Shown here one piece after another: positions 35,270 to 43,970 of a stretch of 52,276 nt of DNA. Position numbers and translations under genes: made by a program. How positions within the stretch are numbered: position 1 is the first letter of the stretch; each line of letters starts with the position of its first letter. Below the pieces are notes generated by a model. It worked only from the letters and a program-made list of their open reading frames with translations, did no database searches and was not told the origin of the DNA. The stretch is from Candidatus Dojkabacteria bacterium. GTDB lineage: Bacteria > Patescibacteriota > Dojkabacteria > SC72. The stretch lies in the NCBI GenBank assembly GCA_016182915.1, contig JACPFP010000003.1, positions 454,390 to 506,665 on the forward strand, read 5' to 3'.

Positions 35270-38200
35270 CTTCAGTGACATTAAAATTAACACGACAGTT
35301 TCAGTACTGGTACACGGAGGGAACCCTCTCGGATTCAAATTAGCGAAAACCCTTCTTGAACAGGGCGGTCGTGTAATTATAGTTGATAATTTCAATGCAA
35401 GATCCAGAAGTGTTGTAAGCGATCTGAAAAAGATCGGAAGCGCAGATTTCATCGATTTTTCAGGTATAGAATCTCTTTTTAAAACTATAAAAAGAATCGA
35501 TTATATATACTATATGCTCTCAGAGTATCTAATCAGGCAAGAGAACTTCTCAAGCAGAGATTTTTTAGAGGAATCAAACTACCTGAATCAAACTCTTAAG
35601 TCTGCATTAAAGAATGATGCAAAGATTTCACTAATAACGTCTGTGAAGCTAAATGAACTTCTTTCCGCTCATATACTTAATAGTAATTTTTCAGCACCGT
35701 CACCATATTCTGCCATAGAACTACAAAAGTATTGTGAGACACTAACTGCAGAATATAGAGATAAATCAAAAATGAATGCCCGAATTATTAGACTGGGCAC
35801 CCTTCTTGGCGCTGATATTGAAGATATCACCGATCCTGTAATTAATGAAATGATTGATGAGAGTTCCAACAAAGGATTTATTACTATTGAAGGCGAAGGA
35901 CTCGGAATCCATTACATTGTAAATATTGAGGATGCAATCTACGGCATTCTTAAACTAACCTTCCATTCAAAAACCGAAGGAGAGGTCATAACCCTTGCAA
36001 ACAGCAACGATTACACGACCCTTTCCCTTGCATATAAACTCCTTGAAATTAATGATGAGATCTCAGATATAAAGTTCATACAAAGTAAAAAGAATGAGAA
36101 GTACATTAGTTATGATAATTATGTACCAGCTCCTAATGCCAGTAATTTCGGTTGGAAACAAAGCCAGACGCTAGAACAGACATTAATCAGTACAATTGAG
36201 AAACTCCATCCCAAGACAGGACAGATTATTAAGAAGAAAATTGATACACCGAAGAAAAGTGAAGACGAAATCCAAGAGGTAGTTAAGGTTAAAAGCGTGA
36301 AAACTCCACTTGGTAACTTCATTGAAACAATAGCCAAACCTTTTTCAAGAATAACAAGATCATCCTCAAATAGTATAGAGGCTTTCAAAAGAGATTTGAC
36401 TCCACAAAAAGCTGCTTCCCTCTCTATAGTAACCTTTCTCATCCTACTCCTTACATACTTCATAATATATCCTGTAATGACAATTGCCCTTGGTGGATAT
36501 CTAACTTTCAATTCTCTGAAAAGCGCTAAAACACACGCAGCAGAATTTGAGATGGACTCCACCCAGAAGGATCTTGAAAAAGCGAGTGGATATATAGATA
36601 AAATCTCTACTTCTTTTGGACAGATGAGATGGATATTCACAATATCAGGTGCATCTGACACATATGAGAATGCAACACAGCTCATATTCGCTTCAGAGTA
36701 TGGCATTAAAGGGGCTAGAGAGGTTGCACAAGCCGTAGAACCGCTTTCACAATACATACAGAACTTCGAGCCTGCACTGAACTTCCAGGCCTCTCTCCCG
36801 TCCTCCAGTAGAGAATACAGAGAGTACCTAACCTCATTAAAGGAAAATAAAACCCTTCTACAAAAGGGCGTCTATAATTTGAATATAGCATCGGATTTGA
36901 TCGGATCTGTAAAAACGAATACATTCCCTAAACCAATACAAAACTACGTTCTCAAACTAAAACAGTATAACGATGAACTGAGTAAACAGATTCTCCCTAT
37001 GGAGAAGGTGGTAACCTTCCTCCCTGACATACTTGGAATTGATGGAAGGGTTAGATACCTTATTCTCCTCCAGAATCCGGATGAGTTAAGAAGTACTGGT
37101 GGATGGCTTTCAAGCTATGCCCTAATCTCTTTTGAAGGAGGTCAGATTAGAGAGTTAAAGGTGGACGACATATATAATTTAGACGGCTCACTAACAAATG
37201 AAAAGATAGAGGTTCCGACATCACTTCCAATGAGACGCGCACTTGGAGTAGATATTCAAACCTTTTCACTTTCAAACTGGGAGCCCGATTTACAATCAGT
37301 CACGGCATTAAATGAAATTTTGATTAACAAAACCGACCCTGGGACTGAAATAGACGGAACAATTGCCATTGACACCGAACTCCTGAAAAACCTTTTAACA
37401 GTTTGGGGAGAGGTAATAATCCCTGGAGAAACCAAACCTATTACAGCAGAAAACCTTGATGAAAGGATTTTTAATCTACACAAACAGTTTACCCCAGGAG
37501 AAAGCTTGAAGACTCCATTCCTCGCAAACCTAGCGAATACAATCCTTCAGAAGGTTCTAACCGCAAGTACTCAAGAGTATGCAAAGATTGGTGGGGTGCT
37601 CTTGGATTCACTCGAAAGCAAGAGTACAAGTATATATCTAAAAAACAAAGAAGCTTTTGAATACCTAAACGAGAATGGATGGTCAGGGACATTGAAAGAG
37701 AGCTATAAATCGGCTCCCTTCTCAATTGAATGGAACTGGGGTGCAAACAAAGTAAATTCGAAAATAGAGAGAAGTATCAATCTCAATGTAGATATTTTAA
37801 ATACAGAAACGATTGATTACACATATGCGTTAGCAATAAAAAATAGTGCAACAAGCAAGGTATACCCACTCGGTGACTATACTAACTACCTTAGAGTATA
37901 TCTTCCTGAGAATGCACAGATAAAATCTGTAAAGGGATTCACCGATACGGACTACCAAATATACTTAGAGAATGGATTTAAGATTGTTGGAGGATGGATG
38001 AATGTCCCAATTCAAGCATCAAAGAGTTTTGAAATTAAGTATACTTTGAATGAGGAGAGTTCGTATAAACCAATTGCTGTTAATAACGAAGATATCGAAT
38101 TTAACCTTTCACTGTATAAACAACCTGGAACAAAAGATAGCACACTTTCCGTAAACGTAACCTACCCAGATAGCTGGGCTACAGTGAGCAATGGAGGATT

Positions 38201-38282
38201 AGATAATGTCCTAAATCAACTAATTACTCAAACCAAACTAGATTTGGACTATAATTACAGTATTATTTGGAATACAAAATAG
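35259..38282 (+). CDS. SDR-like (nucleotide-sugar epimerase-type) domain fused through a membrane helix to DUF4012
   Basis: 1007 residues. About 12-290 are an extended SDR fold: VSVLVHGGNPLGFKLAKTLL (degenerate GxxGxxG), VIIVDNFNARS, and PYSAIELQKY, where the usual YxxxK is Tyr150-xxx-Glu154, so the catalytic Lys is missing. A charged linker leads to a membrane helix at about 386-412. From about 430 to the end is an external DUF4012 region, with the signature YLILLQNPDELRSTGGWLSS near residue 600. DUF4012 proteins are common in CPR and some Gram-positive bacteria, with no known activity. The fusion suggests sensing of a nucleotide or nucleotide-sugar inside coupled to a surface function. Confidence 0.85.
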   Translation: MRSNFSDIKINTTVSVLVHGGNPLGFKLAKTLLEQGGRVIIVDNFNARSRSVVSDLKKIGSADFIDFSGIESLFKTIKRIDYIYYMLSEYLIRQENFSSRDFLEESNYLNQTLKSALKNDAKISLITSVKLNELLSAHILNSNFSAPSPYSAIELQKYCETLTAEYRDKSKMNARIIRLGTLLGADIEDITDPVINEMIDESSNKGFITIEGEGLGIHYIVNIEDAIYGILKLTFHSKTEGEVITLANSNDYTTLSLAYKLLEINDEISDIKFIQSKKNEKYISYDNYVPAPNASNFGWKQSQTLEQTLISTIEKLHPKTGQIIKKKIDTPKKSEDEIQEVVKVKSVKTPLGNFIETIAKPFSRITRSSSNSIEAFKRDLTPQKAASLSIVTFLILLLTYFIIYPVMTIALGGYLTFNSLKSAKTHAAEFEMDSTQKDLEKASGYIDKISTSFGQMRWIFTISGASDTYENATQLIFASEYGIKGAREVAQAVEPLSQYIQNFEPALNFQASLPSSSREYREYLTSLKENKTLLQKGVYNLNIASDLIGSVKTNTFPKPIQNYVLKLKQYNDELSKQILPMEKVVTFLPDILGIDGRVRYLILLQNPDELRSTGGWLSSYALISFEGGQIRELKVDDIYNLDGSLTNEKIEVPTSLPMRRALGVDIQTFSLSNWEPDLQSVTALNEILINKTDPGTEIDGTIAIDTELLKNLLTVWGEVIIPGETKPITAENLDERIFNLHKQFTPGESLKTPFLANLANTILQKVLTASTQEYAKIGGVLLDSLESKSTSIYLKNKEAFEYLNENGWSGTLKESYKSAPFSIEWNWGANKVNSKIERSINLNVDILNTETIDYTYALAIKNSATSKVYPLGDYTNYLRVYLPENAQIKSVKGFTDTDYQIYLENGFKIVGGWMNVPIQASKSFEIKYTLNEESSYKPIAVNNEDIEFNLSLYKQPGTKDSTLSVNVTYPDSWATVSNGGLDNVLNQLITQTKLDLDYNYSIIWNTK

Positions 38283-38285
38283 AGG

Positions 38286-38642
38286 TTATATTTTGATAAT
38301 AGGATCCTTAGAAAGAAGAGAATATATAGAAAGAATATCATCAACTAAAACCTCTTTCTCTCTTGAGAATTTACTTATCTCATCAACTGTAAGGTCACTA
38401 TTTACTGGCATTCTACTGCTAACCCCCAATGGTTTTACGAAAGTTGCAATGTGACGGGATTTACAATTATTACAACTGAAGTGTATAATGCTCGAGAAAT
38501 CATTTTCTTTTATAATTTGCAGATTATCAACGCTATAAGGGCTACCACACTTATCGCAAAACTTAGCAATCGTTTCGATAAAGAACTTAAGATGATCAGA
38601 ATTATTTTTTTGTTTATCTTTATTTCCTCTCTTATTAGTCAT
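38286..38642 (-). CDS. Small zinc-ribbon protein of unknown function
   Basis: 118 residues from the ATG at 38642, chosen because a TATAAT ends 6 nt before it; a longer frame to 38729 would overlap rpoD. The N-terminus MTNKRGNKDKQKNN is basic. A FCDKCG and HFSCNNCK pair of CxxC motifs form a four-Cys zinc ribbon at about residues 28-60. The C-terminal half (LTVDEISKFSREKEVLVDDI) is helical and resembles the kind of tail seen in small nucleic-acid- or protein-binding adaptors. No family recognised. Convergent with the SDR-DUF4012 gene (3-nt gap) and divergent from rpoD. Confidence 0.7.
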   Translation of the reverse strand: MTNKRGNKDKQKNNSDHLKFFIETIAKFCDKCGSPYSVDNLQIIKENDFSSIIHFSCNNCKSRHIATFVKPLGVSSRMPVNSDLTVDEISKFSREKEVLVDDILSIYSLLSKDPIIKI

Positions 38643-38648
38643 ACATAA

Positions 38649-38657
38649 ATTATACCA
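38649..38657 (-). promoter_or_regulatory. Extended -10 promoter of the zinc-ribbon gene (leaderless)
   Basis: On the minus strand TGG-TATAAT (hexamer 38649-38654) ends 6 nt before the ATG at 38642. It lies in the 27-bp space shared with the rpoD start, so the two genes are transcribed back to back. Confidence 0.65.
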
Positions 38658-38669
38658 CAGAAAATAGAT

Positions 38670-39758
38670 ATGAAAGCGGACGCAAACAATCTCGCAATTA
38701 AGAAACTTATTGAGAAAGGCCAAGAACAAGGTTTCTTGAATCAGGATGATATACTTGCCCAGCTTCCTACATTAGAAGAAGATATTGAGCTTCTTGATAA
38801 CGTTTTTCAAAAATTGCAACAAGAGGGAATTGAAGTAATCGAAACTGAGGAAGAAACACAGGCCGCATCTGAGGAAGATCTAACCCTTGAGAAAAAGATT
38901 AGAATTCTTAAAACCATCCAGTCAAACCTTTCAACAGATGCAATAAGGTCATATCTATATGAAATTGGTAAAATCCCTTTACTTACTGGAGCAGAAGAAG
39001 TAATTCTGGCAAAGAGACTTGAGGCCGGAGAAAGAGAGGCATCCCAACTACTTATAACTGCAAATCTAAGACTCGTAGTAAGTATTGCAAAGAAATATGC
39101 AAAAAGTGGTCTAGAGCTTCTCGACCTTATTCAGGAGGGAAACATGGGATTGATGAGGGCGGTTGAAAAATTTGATTACCTAAGAGGGTTCAAGTTCTCA
39201 ACTTATGCAACATGGTGGATTAGACAGGCAATTACAAGAGCAATTGCGGACCAGGCAAGAACTATCAGAATTCCAGTCCATATGATTGAAACTATCAATA
39301 AGTTCAATAAGATTAATTCCACATTAACAACAAAGCTAGGAAGAAAACCAACGGACTTAGAGATTGCAAAAGAAATGGACATTGAGATTGAAAAGGTTGT
39401 TGAAATTAGAAAGATTTCACAGAATCCATCCTCACTTCAAACACCTATTGGTGATGAGAAAGATAGCCAGCTTCTCGATATTATCCCTGATGACTGGTCA
39501 CAGTCTCCAGAGGAGTATGCAACTCTTGAATATTTAAAGAACCAGATTCATGAAATTCTAGACTCCCTCCAAGAGAGAGAAAGGAGAGTCCTATCTTTGA
39601 GATTTGGATTAGAGGATGGTGTAACAAGAACTCTTGAAGAGGTCGGGAAAGAATTCGGAGTGACAAGAGAGAGAATTAGACAGATAGAAGCAAAAGCACT
39701 TAAGAAATTAAAAGAGAAATCTACATCAAAGAAGTTAAATAACTATATAAATAGTTAG
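38670..39758 (+). CDS. rpoD: Primary RNA polymerase sigma factor (RpoD/SigA)
   Basis: 362 residues. A short acidic region 1.1 (about 1-70) includes [13 protein letters not shown]. Region 1.2 reads [16 protein letters not shown]; regions 2.1-2.4 read [39 protein letters not shown] and [20 protein letters not shown]. Region 3 is [16 protein letters not shown] and region 4.2 is [21 protein letters not shown]. All DNA-contact residues for TTGACA/TATAAT boxes look standard, which agrees with the promoters found in this window. Stop codon shared with the convergent 84-aa gene (TTAG). Confidence 0.97.
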   Translation: MKADANNLAIKKLIEKGQEQGFLNQDDILAQLPTLEEDIELLDNVFQKLQQEGIEVIETEEETQAASEEDLTLEKKIRILKTIQSNLSTDAIRSYLYEIGKIPLLTGAEEVILAKRLEAGEREASQLLITANLRLVVSIAKKYAKSGLELLDLIQEGNMGLMRAVEKFDYLRGFKFSTYATWWIRQAITRAIADQARTIRIPVHMIETINKFNKINSTLTTKLGRKPTDLEIAKEMDIEIEKVVEIRKISQNPSSLQTPIGDEKDSQLLDIIPDDWSQSPEEYATLEYLKNQIHEILDSLQERERRVLSLRFGLEDGVTRTLEEVGKEFGVTRERIRQIEAKALKKLKEKSTSKKLNNYINS

Positions 39759-40009
39759 TTTTGAGTCTCAAGAGTAGCTTTACCTATAATACTTAGGAAC
39801 TCATCAGGAGAAACAGGAAGGTTCTCCTGTACTTTCTCCTTCATCTCTGTTAGACCTTTAGTATCAAAAGTCGGGTTAATACCCTGCATATAACTAGTTG
39901 CGTTCGGATCAATATCCAACTCACTACTTTCAAAGTAAATACCTAGCCCAATCCAGGCCACACAGACAATCAGGAGAAGTATTAATACTGGTAATGCATT
40001 TAGTTTCAT
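39755..40009 (-). CDS. Small single-pass membrane protein in the pilN-pilO cluster
   Basis: 84 residues. One N-terminal hydrophobic helix (about 6-27, [20 protein letters not shown]) is followed by a short polar domain with no recognised motif. It starts 3 nt after pilO-like stop and is surely in the same transcript. By position it could replace PilP or another small assembly subunit, but no sequence similarity supports this. Confidence 0.65.
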   Translation of the reverse strand: MKLNALPVLILLLIVCVAWIGLGIYFESSELDIDPNATSYMQGINPTFDTKGLTEMKEKVQENLPVSPDEFLSIIGKATLETQN

Positions 40010-40012
40010 AAT

Positions 40013-40615
40013 CTAATCAATATAAAATTTAGGGTCATCAATTCTAAATATTAACAGCTCAACGCTATATTGTGTTAATCTAGTTTCTCTATCTGCTTCT
40101 CCAAAGTTCAGTTTGTTGACAACAGGGTACATAGGCATAGACTCATACGCCTTTAGAAGTTTAACAATATTCGATCTATTACCTACCACTGTAAGTCTAA
40201 CACTCCATGGTTTCAAGGTAGTAAGATTCATATCAAACTCACTATCACCACCAAAAGTTATGTGACTTAATGTATACCCATTTGCCTTTGAAATATCTTC
40301 TACATTGGACATAAAGAGGCTGAAGTTGCCATGTGTGGGAAAGAGAAGTGGAAGAGCTTTTGCATCAAAACTAATATTCGAGTATAAGTTACTCAAAGTT
40401 CCTAAGTTATCAAGTTTAAGATCTAACTGCTCATTAATATATTTTTTATCCTTTATATCCTTGTTAATCTTTGTAATAGTGAGAAGGGTTGGCCTAATAG
40501 CTCCAATAAGTAGGATAATAACGACAATAATCGTAAAAATGGCAAAGCTATACGTCTTGTTTTGTATAGAGCTATTAATAATTTTTAAGTAGTCCAATCT
40601 CTTAGTCTCTGCCAT
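40013..40615 (-). CDS. PilO-like type IV pilus assembly protein
   Basis: 200 residues, about the usual PilO size. One membrane helix at about 24-46 is followed by a coiled-coil segment (ITKINKDIKDKKYINEQLDL) and a ferredoxin-like beta/alpha domain with FSLFMSNVEDISKANGYTLS and SVRLTVVGNRSNIVKLLKAY, the pattern of the PilO periplasmic domain. Starts in a TAATG overlap with the pilN-like stop. PilN and PilO heterodimerise in the inner membrane and link the pilus motor to the cell surface. Confidence 0.75.
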   Translation of the reverse strand: MAETKRLDYLKIINSSIQNKTYSFAIFTIIVVIILLIGAIRPTLLTITKINKDIKDKKYINEQLDLKLDNLGTLSNLYSNISFDAKALPLLFPTHGNFSLFMSNVEDISKANGYTLSHITFGGDSEFDMNLTTLKPWSVRLTVVGNRSNIVKLLKAYESMPMYPVVNKLNFGEADRETRLTQYSVELLIFRIDDPKFYID

Positions 40616-41184
40616 TATTTTTTGTCTTCATCCGAAATTAACGAGAATGAAACCCCTACATCATATACCGTTTGGTTGGCGCCTGATTTAGAAACCGTAA
40701 CGCTAACATCCTTATATCTTGTATCCTGTCTGAGTGAGAATTCATAGTCACGAATATCTTTTATTTCATCCCCTGTTAAAAAGAGAGATATCTTTGTTCC
40801 ACTGAACGAGAACTTATCTAACGTTAATTCCTCAGGGATAGAGCTCAGTAGAAGGGATATCTCTTCTGAGTTAAGTAGCTGATTATTGCTTAGCTTTGTT
40901 ATATCATTAAGAAGTAACTGAGTATTTCTAAATTTAATTTCCTGATTTCGAAGACTTTCATTTGAGAGTATAAATGCTTTATCGTTAATCTCTTCTGTTA
41001 GGTCGTGATTCTGTTTATCCAAGATAAACCTTGAGAAAAACACTACTAGAACAATCACTTCAATACTCAACATAAGATATCTACCGACATTGAAAACCCA
41101 ATTATAAATCACACTCCAGGTATCACTGGGTGTACCAATAGGCTCAAGGAGGTTTATTGTTCTTCTATTAACTTTTGATGGCAT
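40615..41184 (-). CDS. PilN-like type IV pilus assembly protein
   Basis: 189 residues. The N-terminus NRRTINLLEPIG is the short motif by which PilN docks on PilM (family INLLP). One membrane helix at about 30-52 follows, then a coiled coil and a ferredoxin-like domain with IPEELTLDKFSFSGTKISLF. It is the first gene of a minus-strand pilN-pilO-small membrane protein unit. No pilM lies next to it; a PilM/FtsA-like ATPase is encoded 10 kb away at 51246. Divergent from metG, with TATAAA 19 nt before the start on the minus strand. Confidence 0.78.
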   Translation of the reverse strand: MPSKVNRRTINLLEPIGTPSDTWSVIYNWVFNVGRYLMLSIEVIVLVVFFSRFILDKQNHDLTEEINDKAFILSNESLRNQEIKFRNTQLLLNDITKLSNNQLLNSEEISLLLSSIPEELTLDKFSFSGTKISLFLTGDEIKDIRDYEFSLRQDTRYKDVSVTVSKSGANQTVYDVGVSFSLISDEDKK

Positions 41185-41230
41185 TGGGCAGTGTCACGAC
41201 ATTTTATAGCTACTAATACAGAATATATTG

Positions 41231-41236
41231 TATAAT
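41231..41236 (+). promoter_or_regulatory. -10 box of metG (leaderless)
   Basis: A perfect TATAAT preceded by TTG ends 6 nt before the ATG at 41243. It lies where an upstream TTG start would put coding sequence, which supports the ATG as the true start. No clear -35. Confidence 0.62.
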
Positions 41237-41242
41237 GCAATT

Positions 41243-43015
41243 ATGCAAGTTACAAATAACAAGCAGGAAAAAATATTTATAGGAGTTTCATGGCCTTATG
41301 CAAATGGGAATATCCACCTTGGGCATCTTGCCGGCCAAAATGTTGTAACTGATGTATTTGCAAGATATCACAGGCTTAAAGGAAACAGCGTTTTAATGGT
41401 ATCTGGAAGTGACAGCCATGGTGCACCAATTTTAACTAAGGCAGAAGAAAGAGGGATACCTCCTGAGCAACTAGTTGAGGAATCTCATGCAAAGATAGTT
41501 GAGACGTTTAAAAAGCTCGGTTTCCTCTACGAGAACTACACCAAAACGACTACAGAGAATCATAAAATTGTAGTGCAAAATATATTCAACGTACTTAACG
41601 AATTGGGATATCTAGAAGTAAAAGAGACAGAGCAATATTATGATGGAAAAGTTAAAAGATTTCTTCCGGATAGATACGTAAAAGGGACATGCCCGAACTG
41701 TAAAGCAACAAACGCAAGAGGAGACGAGTGCCCTGAGTGTGGAGCATATCTAAATCCAACCGATCTTATTGATCCATACAGTACCCTTTCAGACGCCAAA
41801 CCAAAATTAAAAAAGACTAAGCACTTCTACCTCAATCTATCAAAACTTCAACCAGAAATTTCAAAGTGGGTGAAAGCAAGCGACAAGCCTTGGAGGAAAT
41901 GGGTAAGAGAATTTACAAGGGGGTGGTTAAAACAAGGGCTAGAGCCTAGAGCCGTAACAAGAGACCTCACGTTTGGAGTTAAGGTGCCAATTGAAGGATG
42001 GGAGGATAAAGTTATCTATGTTTGGATTGAAGCTGTTGTTGGATACCTGTCTGCAGCCATTGAGTGGGCAGAGAAGCAGGGATCACCATCTCTCTGGGAA
42101 AGCTTCTGGAAGGATGAGTCTGCCAAACACTATTACTTTGTTGCAGGAGGTAATGTTCCTTTCCACACAGTAATGTGGCCAGCAGAGATTGTTGCATATA
42201 ATGAAAAATATGGAAATTCTGAACTTCGAGAGAAATATAAACTGCCAGGAGAAACATCTAGCAAACCTTTAAACCTTCCTTTCGATGTTCCTGCAAATAA
42301 GATGTTGCTGTACAAAGGGAAGAAAATGTCTAAAGGAGATGGAACAGGTATTAATCTCGATGCGGTTATAGATAAGTACAATCCTGATCTATTAAGGTAC
42401 TTTTTTGTGAGGTATGCTCCAGAGAATCACGATAGGGAATATACCTGGAAGGACTTTATAGATTCAAACAACAATGAACTGGTTGCAAATATCGGCAATT
42501 TCATAAACAGAGTCCTCACCTTCACAGAGAATAAATTCGATGGGGTAGTTCCTGAAGGATACCTCGAGGATGATGTGAGGGAGGCAATACAGAGCACCTT
42601 TAAAAAGGTAGGGAAAAGCATCGAAGCGTGTAAATTTGTACAATCAATAGAGTATATCCTTGAGCTTGGTAAGTTCGCTAACAAGTATTTTAATGACCAA
42701 GCACCTTGGGAGAGGATAAAATCAGATAAGGAGATTGCAGGAAATACCATCTATAATAACGTTCAGATAGTAAACGCTCTAAGAACTCTCATAAAACCAT
42801 ACCTTCCATTTGCATCAAGGAATATATCAACGTTCTTAAATATCAAAGATGAGTACGATCAAAATGAAGAATTAGAGGCAAATGGGTACGTAAGTAAGGT
42901 AGTGAATAACTGGAACTTTACGGAAATACCAGCAGGTACGAAACTAAACAAGGCAAATATTCTTTTCGAGAAGCTTGAATATGGTGATGAGTTAAAGGGA
43001 GTAGATGAAGGATAA
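41243..43015 (+). CDS. metG: Methionyl-tRNA synthetase
   Basis: About 590 residues from the ATG at 41243. Class I enzyme: the HIGH motif is WPYANGNIHLGHLAGQ, and the signature loop is KGKKMSKGDGTGI, so KMSKS ends in Gly instead of Ser. A four-Cys zinc knuckle is CPNCKATNARGDECPECG. The anticodon-binding helical domain follows to the end (EYTWKDFIDSNNNELVANIG, FINRVL). No C-terminal EMAP-like tRNA-binding domain is present. It charges initiator and elongator tRNA(Met). Upstream are the divergent pilN-like genes. Confidence 0.96.
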   Translation: MQVTNNKQEKIFIGVSWPYANGNIHLGHLAGQNVVTDVFARYHRLKGNSVLMVSGSDSHGAPILTKAEERGIPPEQLVEESHAKIVETFKKLGFLYENYTKTTTENHKIVVQNIFNVLNELGYLEVKETEQYYDGKVKRFLPDRYVKGTCPNCKATNARGDECPECGAYLNPTDLIDPYSTLSDAKPKLKKTKHFYLNLSKLQPEISKWVKASDKPWRKWVREFTRGWLKQGLEPRAVTRDLTFGVKVPIEGWEDKVIYVWIEAVVGYLSAAIEWAEKQGSPSLWESFWKDESAKHYYFVAGGNVPFHTVMWPAEIVAYNEKYGNSELREKYKLPGETSSKPLNLPFDVPANKMLLYKGKKMSKGDGTGINLDAVIDKYNPDLLRYFFVRYAPENHDREYTWKDFIDSNNNELVANIGNFINRVLTFTENKFDGVVPEGYLEDDVREAIQSTFKKVGKSIEACKFVQSIEYILELGKFANKYFNDQAPWERIKSDKEIAGNTIYNNVQIVNALRTLIKPYLPFASRNISTFLNIKDEYDQNEELEANGYVSKVVNNWNFTEIPAGTKLNKANILFEKLEYGDELKGVDEG

Positions 43016-43040
43016 TGAATTTAAGAGCACACCTTAGGAT

Positions 43041-43487
43041 TTAGAATATCTGCTCATCAACTGGTAAAGGAAGACAACCTTCTCCAGAAGAGAAGCCATA
43101 GCTTACAACTCCATTCTGATCGATATCAACGACTAAAATGTAGCCTCCATCTTCCCCTGGAGCTGACACCGCATATCTTCCCGGATCTTCAGTTGTAACA
43201 CTCCCTTCTGCAATAGCCTCATCTCCTCTAAAAGTATATACATAAAGACGGCCGGGTCTAGTTTGTAAGGAGTATAAAAGGCCATTTTCTGGGTTAAAAG
43301 TTTCTGTATAAATATAATCCTGCAAAGTTTTCATATTGAAAACCTCACCATTTGCACATAATCTACTATCAAATTTCTGGGATTGGATTCCTCCTTTGAA
43401 TCCACTACCCTCAGAATTAGCAGTTCCACAGGCCGAAAGAACTAGACTTGCAATCATAGTTGTGCGAAGTAGTGGATTAGGCCTCAT
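43041..43487 (-). CDS. Putative lipoprotein
   Basis: 148 residues. A short signal peptide ends in the lipobox LSAC with Cys20, followed by a Gly/Ser-rich linker (GTANSEGSGFKG), so processing by Lgt/Lsp and membrane anchoring are expected. The mature part has two Cys (C43 region RLCANGE and C-terminal EGCLPLP) that could form a disulfide. It is rich in beta-strand-like segments (RLYVYTFRGDEAIAEGSV). No family recognised. Last of a row of minus-strand genes downstream of valS. Confidence 0.75.
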   Translation of the reverse strand: MRPNPLLRTTMIASLVLSACGTANSEGSGFKGGIQSQKFDSRLCANGEVFNMKTLQDYIYTETFNPENGLLYSLQTRPGRLYVYTFRGDEAIAEGSVTTEDPGRYAVSAPGEDGGYILVVDIDQNGVVSYGFSSGEGCLPLPVDEQIF

Positions 43488-43542
43488 TTTTGTAAAATAA
43501 TAAATAATTGTTGATTATAACCTATAACATGGTTTTTGAAAA

Positions 43543-43926
43543 CTAATCCCCAAGCTCTTTAATCTCAACATCAACCTTTTTTTGCCCATACTCTCGGAAT
43601 AGGGTATGAATCTGATCAGAAATTTCAGCCGAGTCAGTTTTATCCCATACCTCTATACCCAATTCCATGCCATCGGGAGGGGTGGCGGTTACAAGAATAA
43701 AACGAATCTCATGGGGTAAGTTTCCAACAAGACTTAAGACTTCCTTCCATTTCTTATGTAATCCATCGCAAAGCACCGTATCAATTTGACTACTATAGTC
43801 GTTAAGAACGTCTCTAACCGCATCATTATCAAGGTAGAAAAGTGGGAGAAATTCGGCTCCCAGTTTTGTTGCTTGCTCGGATGTTTGCTTTAGTACACTT
43901 TCATCATCATCTATAATTAGAATCAT
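43543..43926 (-). CDS. Stand-alone receiver-like domain protein
   Basis: About 127 residues from ATG 43926. MILIIDDDESVLKQTSEQAT has the acidic triad of response-regulator receivers, VLCDGL places an Asp at the phosphoacceptor position, ILVTATPP supplies the conserved Thr, and WDKTDSAE the conserved Lys. The fold and all four key positions therefore match a CheY-like receiver, without an output domain. No histidine kinase is in the window. Downstream of a similar-sized unknown gene and valS. Confidence 0.7.
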   Translation of the reverse strand: MILIIDDDESVLKQTSEQATKLGAEFLPLFYLDNDAVRDVLNDYSSQIDTVLCDGLHKKWKEVLSLVGNLPHEIRFILVTATPPDGMELGIEVWDKTDSAEISDQIHTLFREYGQKKVDVEIKELGD

Positions 43927-43970
43927 TCGTATAAACAATCAATTTATATTATTCCCTATTGCTAGAGTAA

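Noticed and set aside
38286-38729. Long 147-codon version of the zinc-ribbon gene
   Set aside because: The extra N-terminus overlaps rpoD and contains the TATAAT; the ATG at 38642 fits the promoter better.
41228-41242. TTG start of metG at 41228
   Set aside because: The -10 box lies inside these codons, and the ATG at 41243 leaves the class I start region intact.
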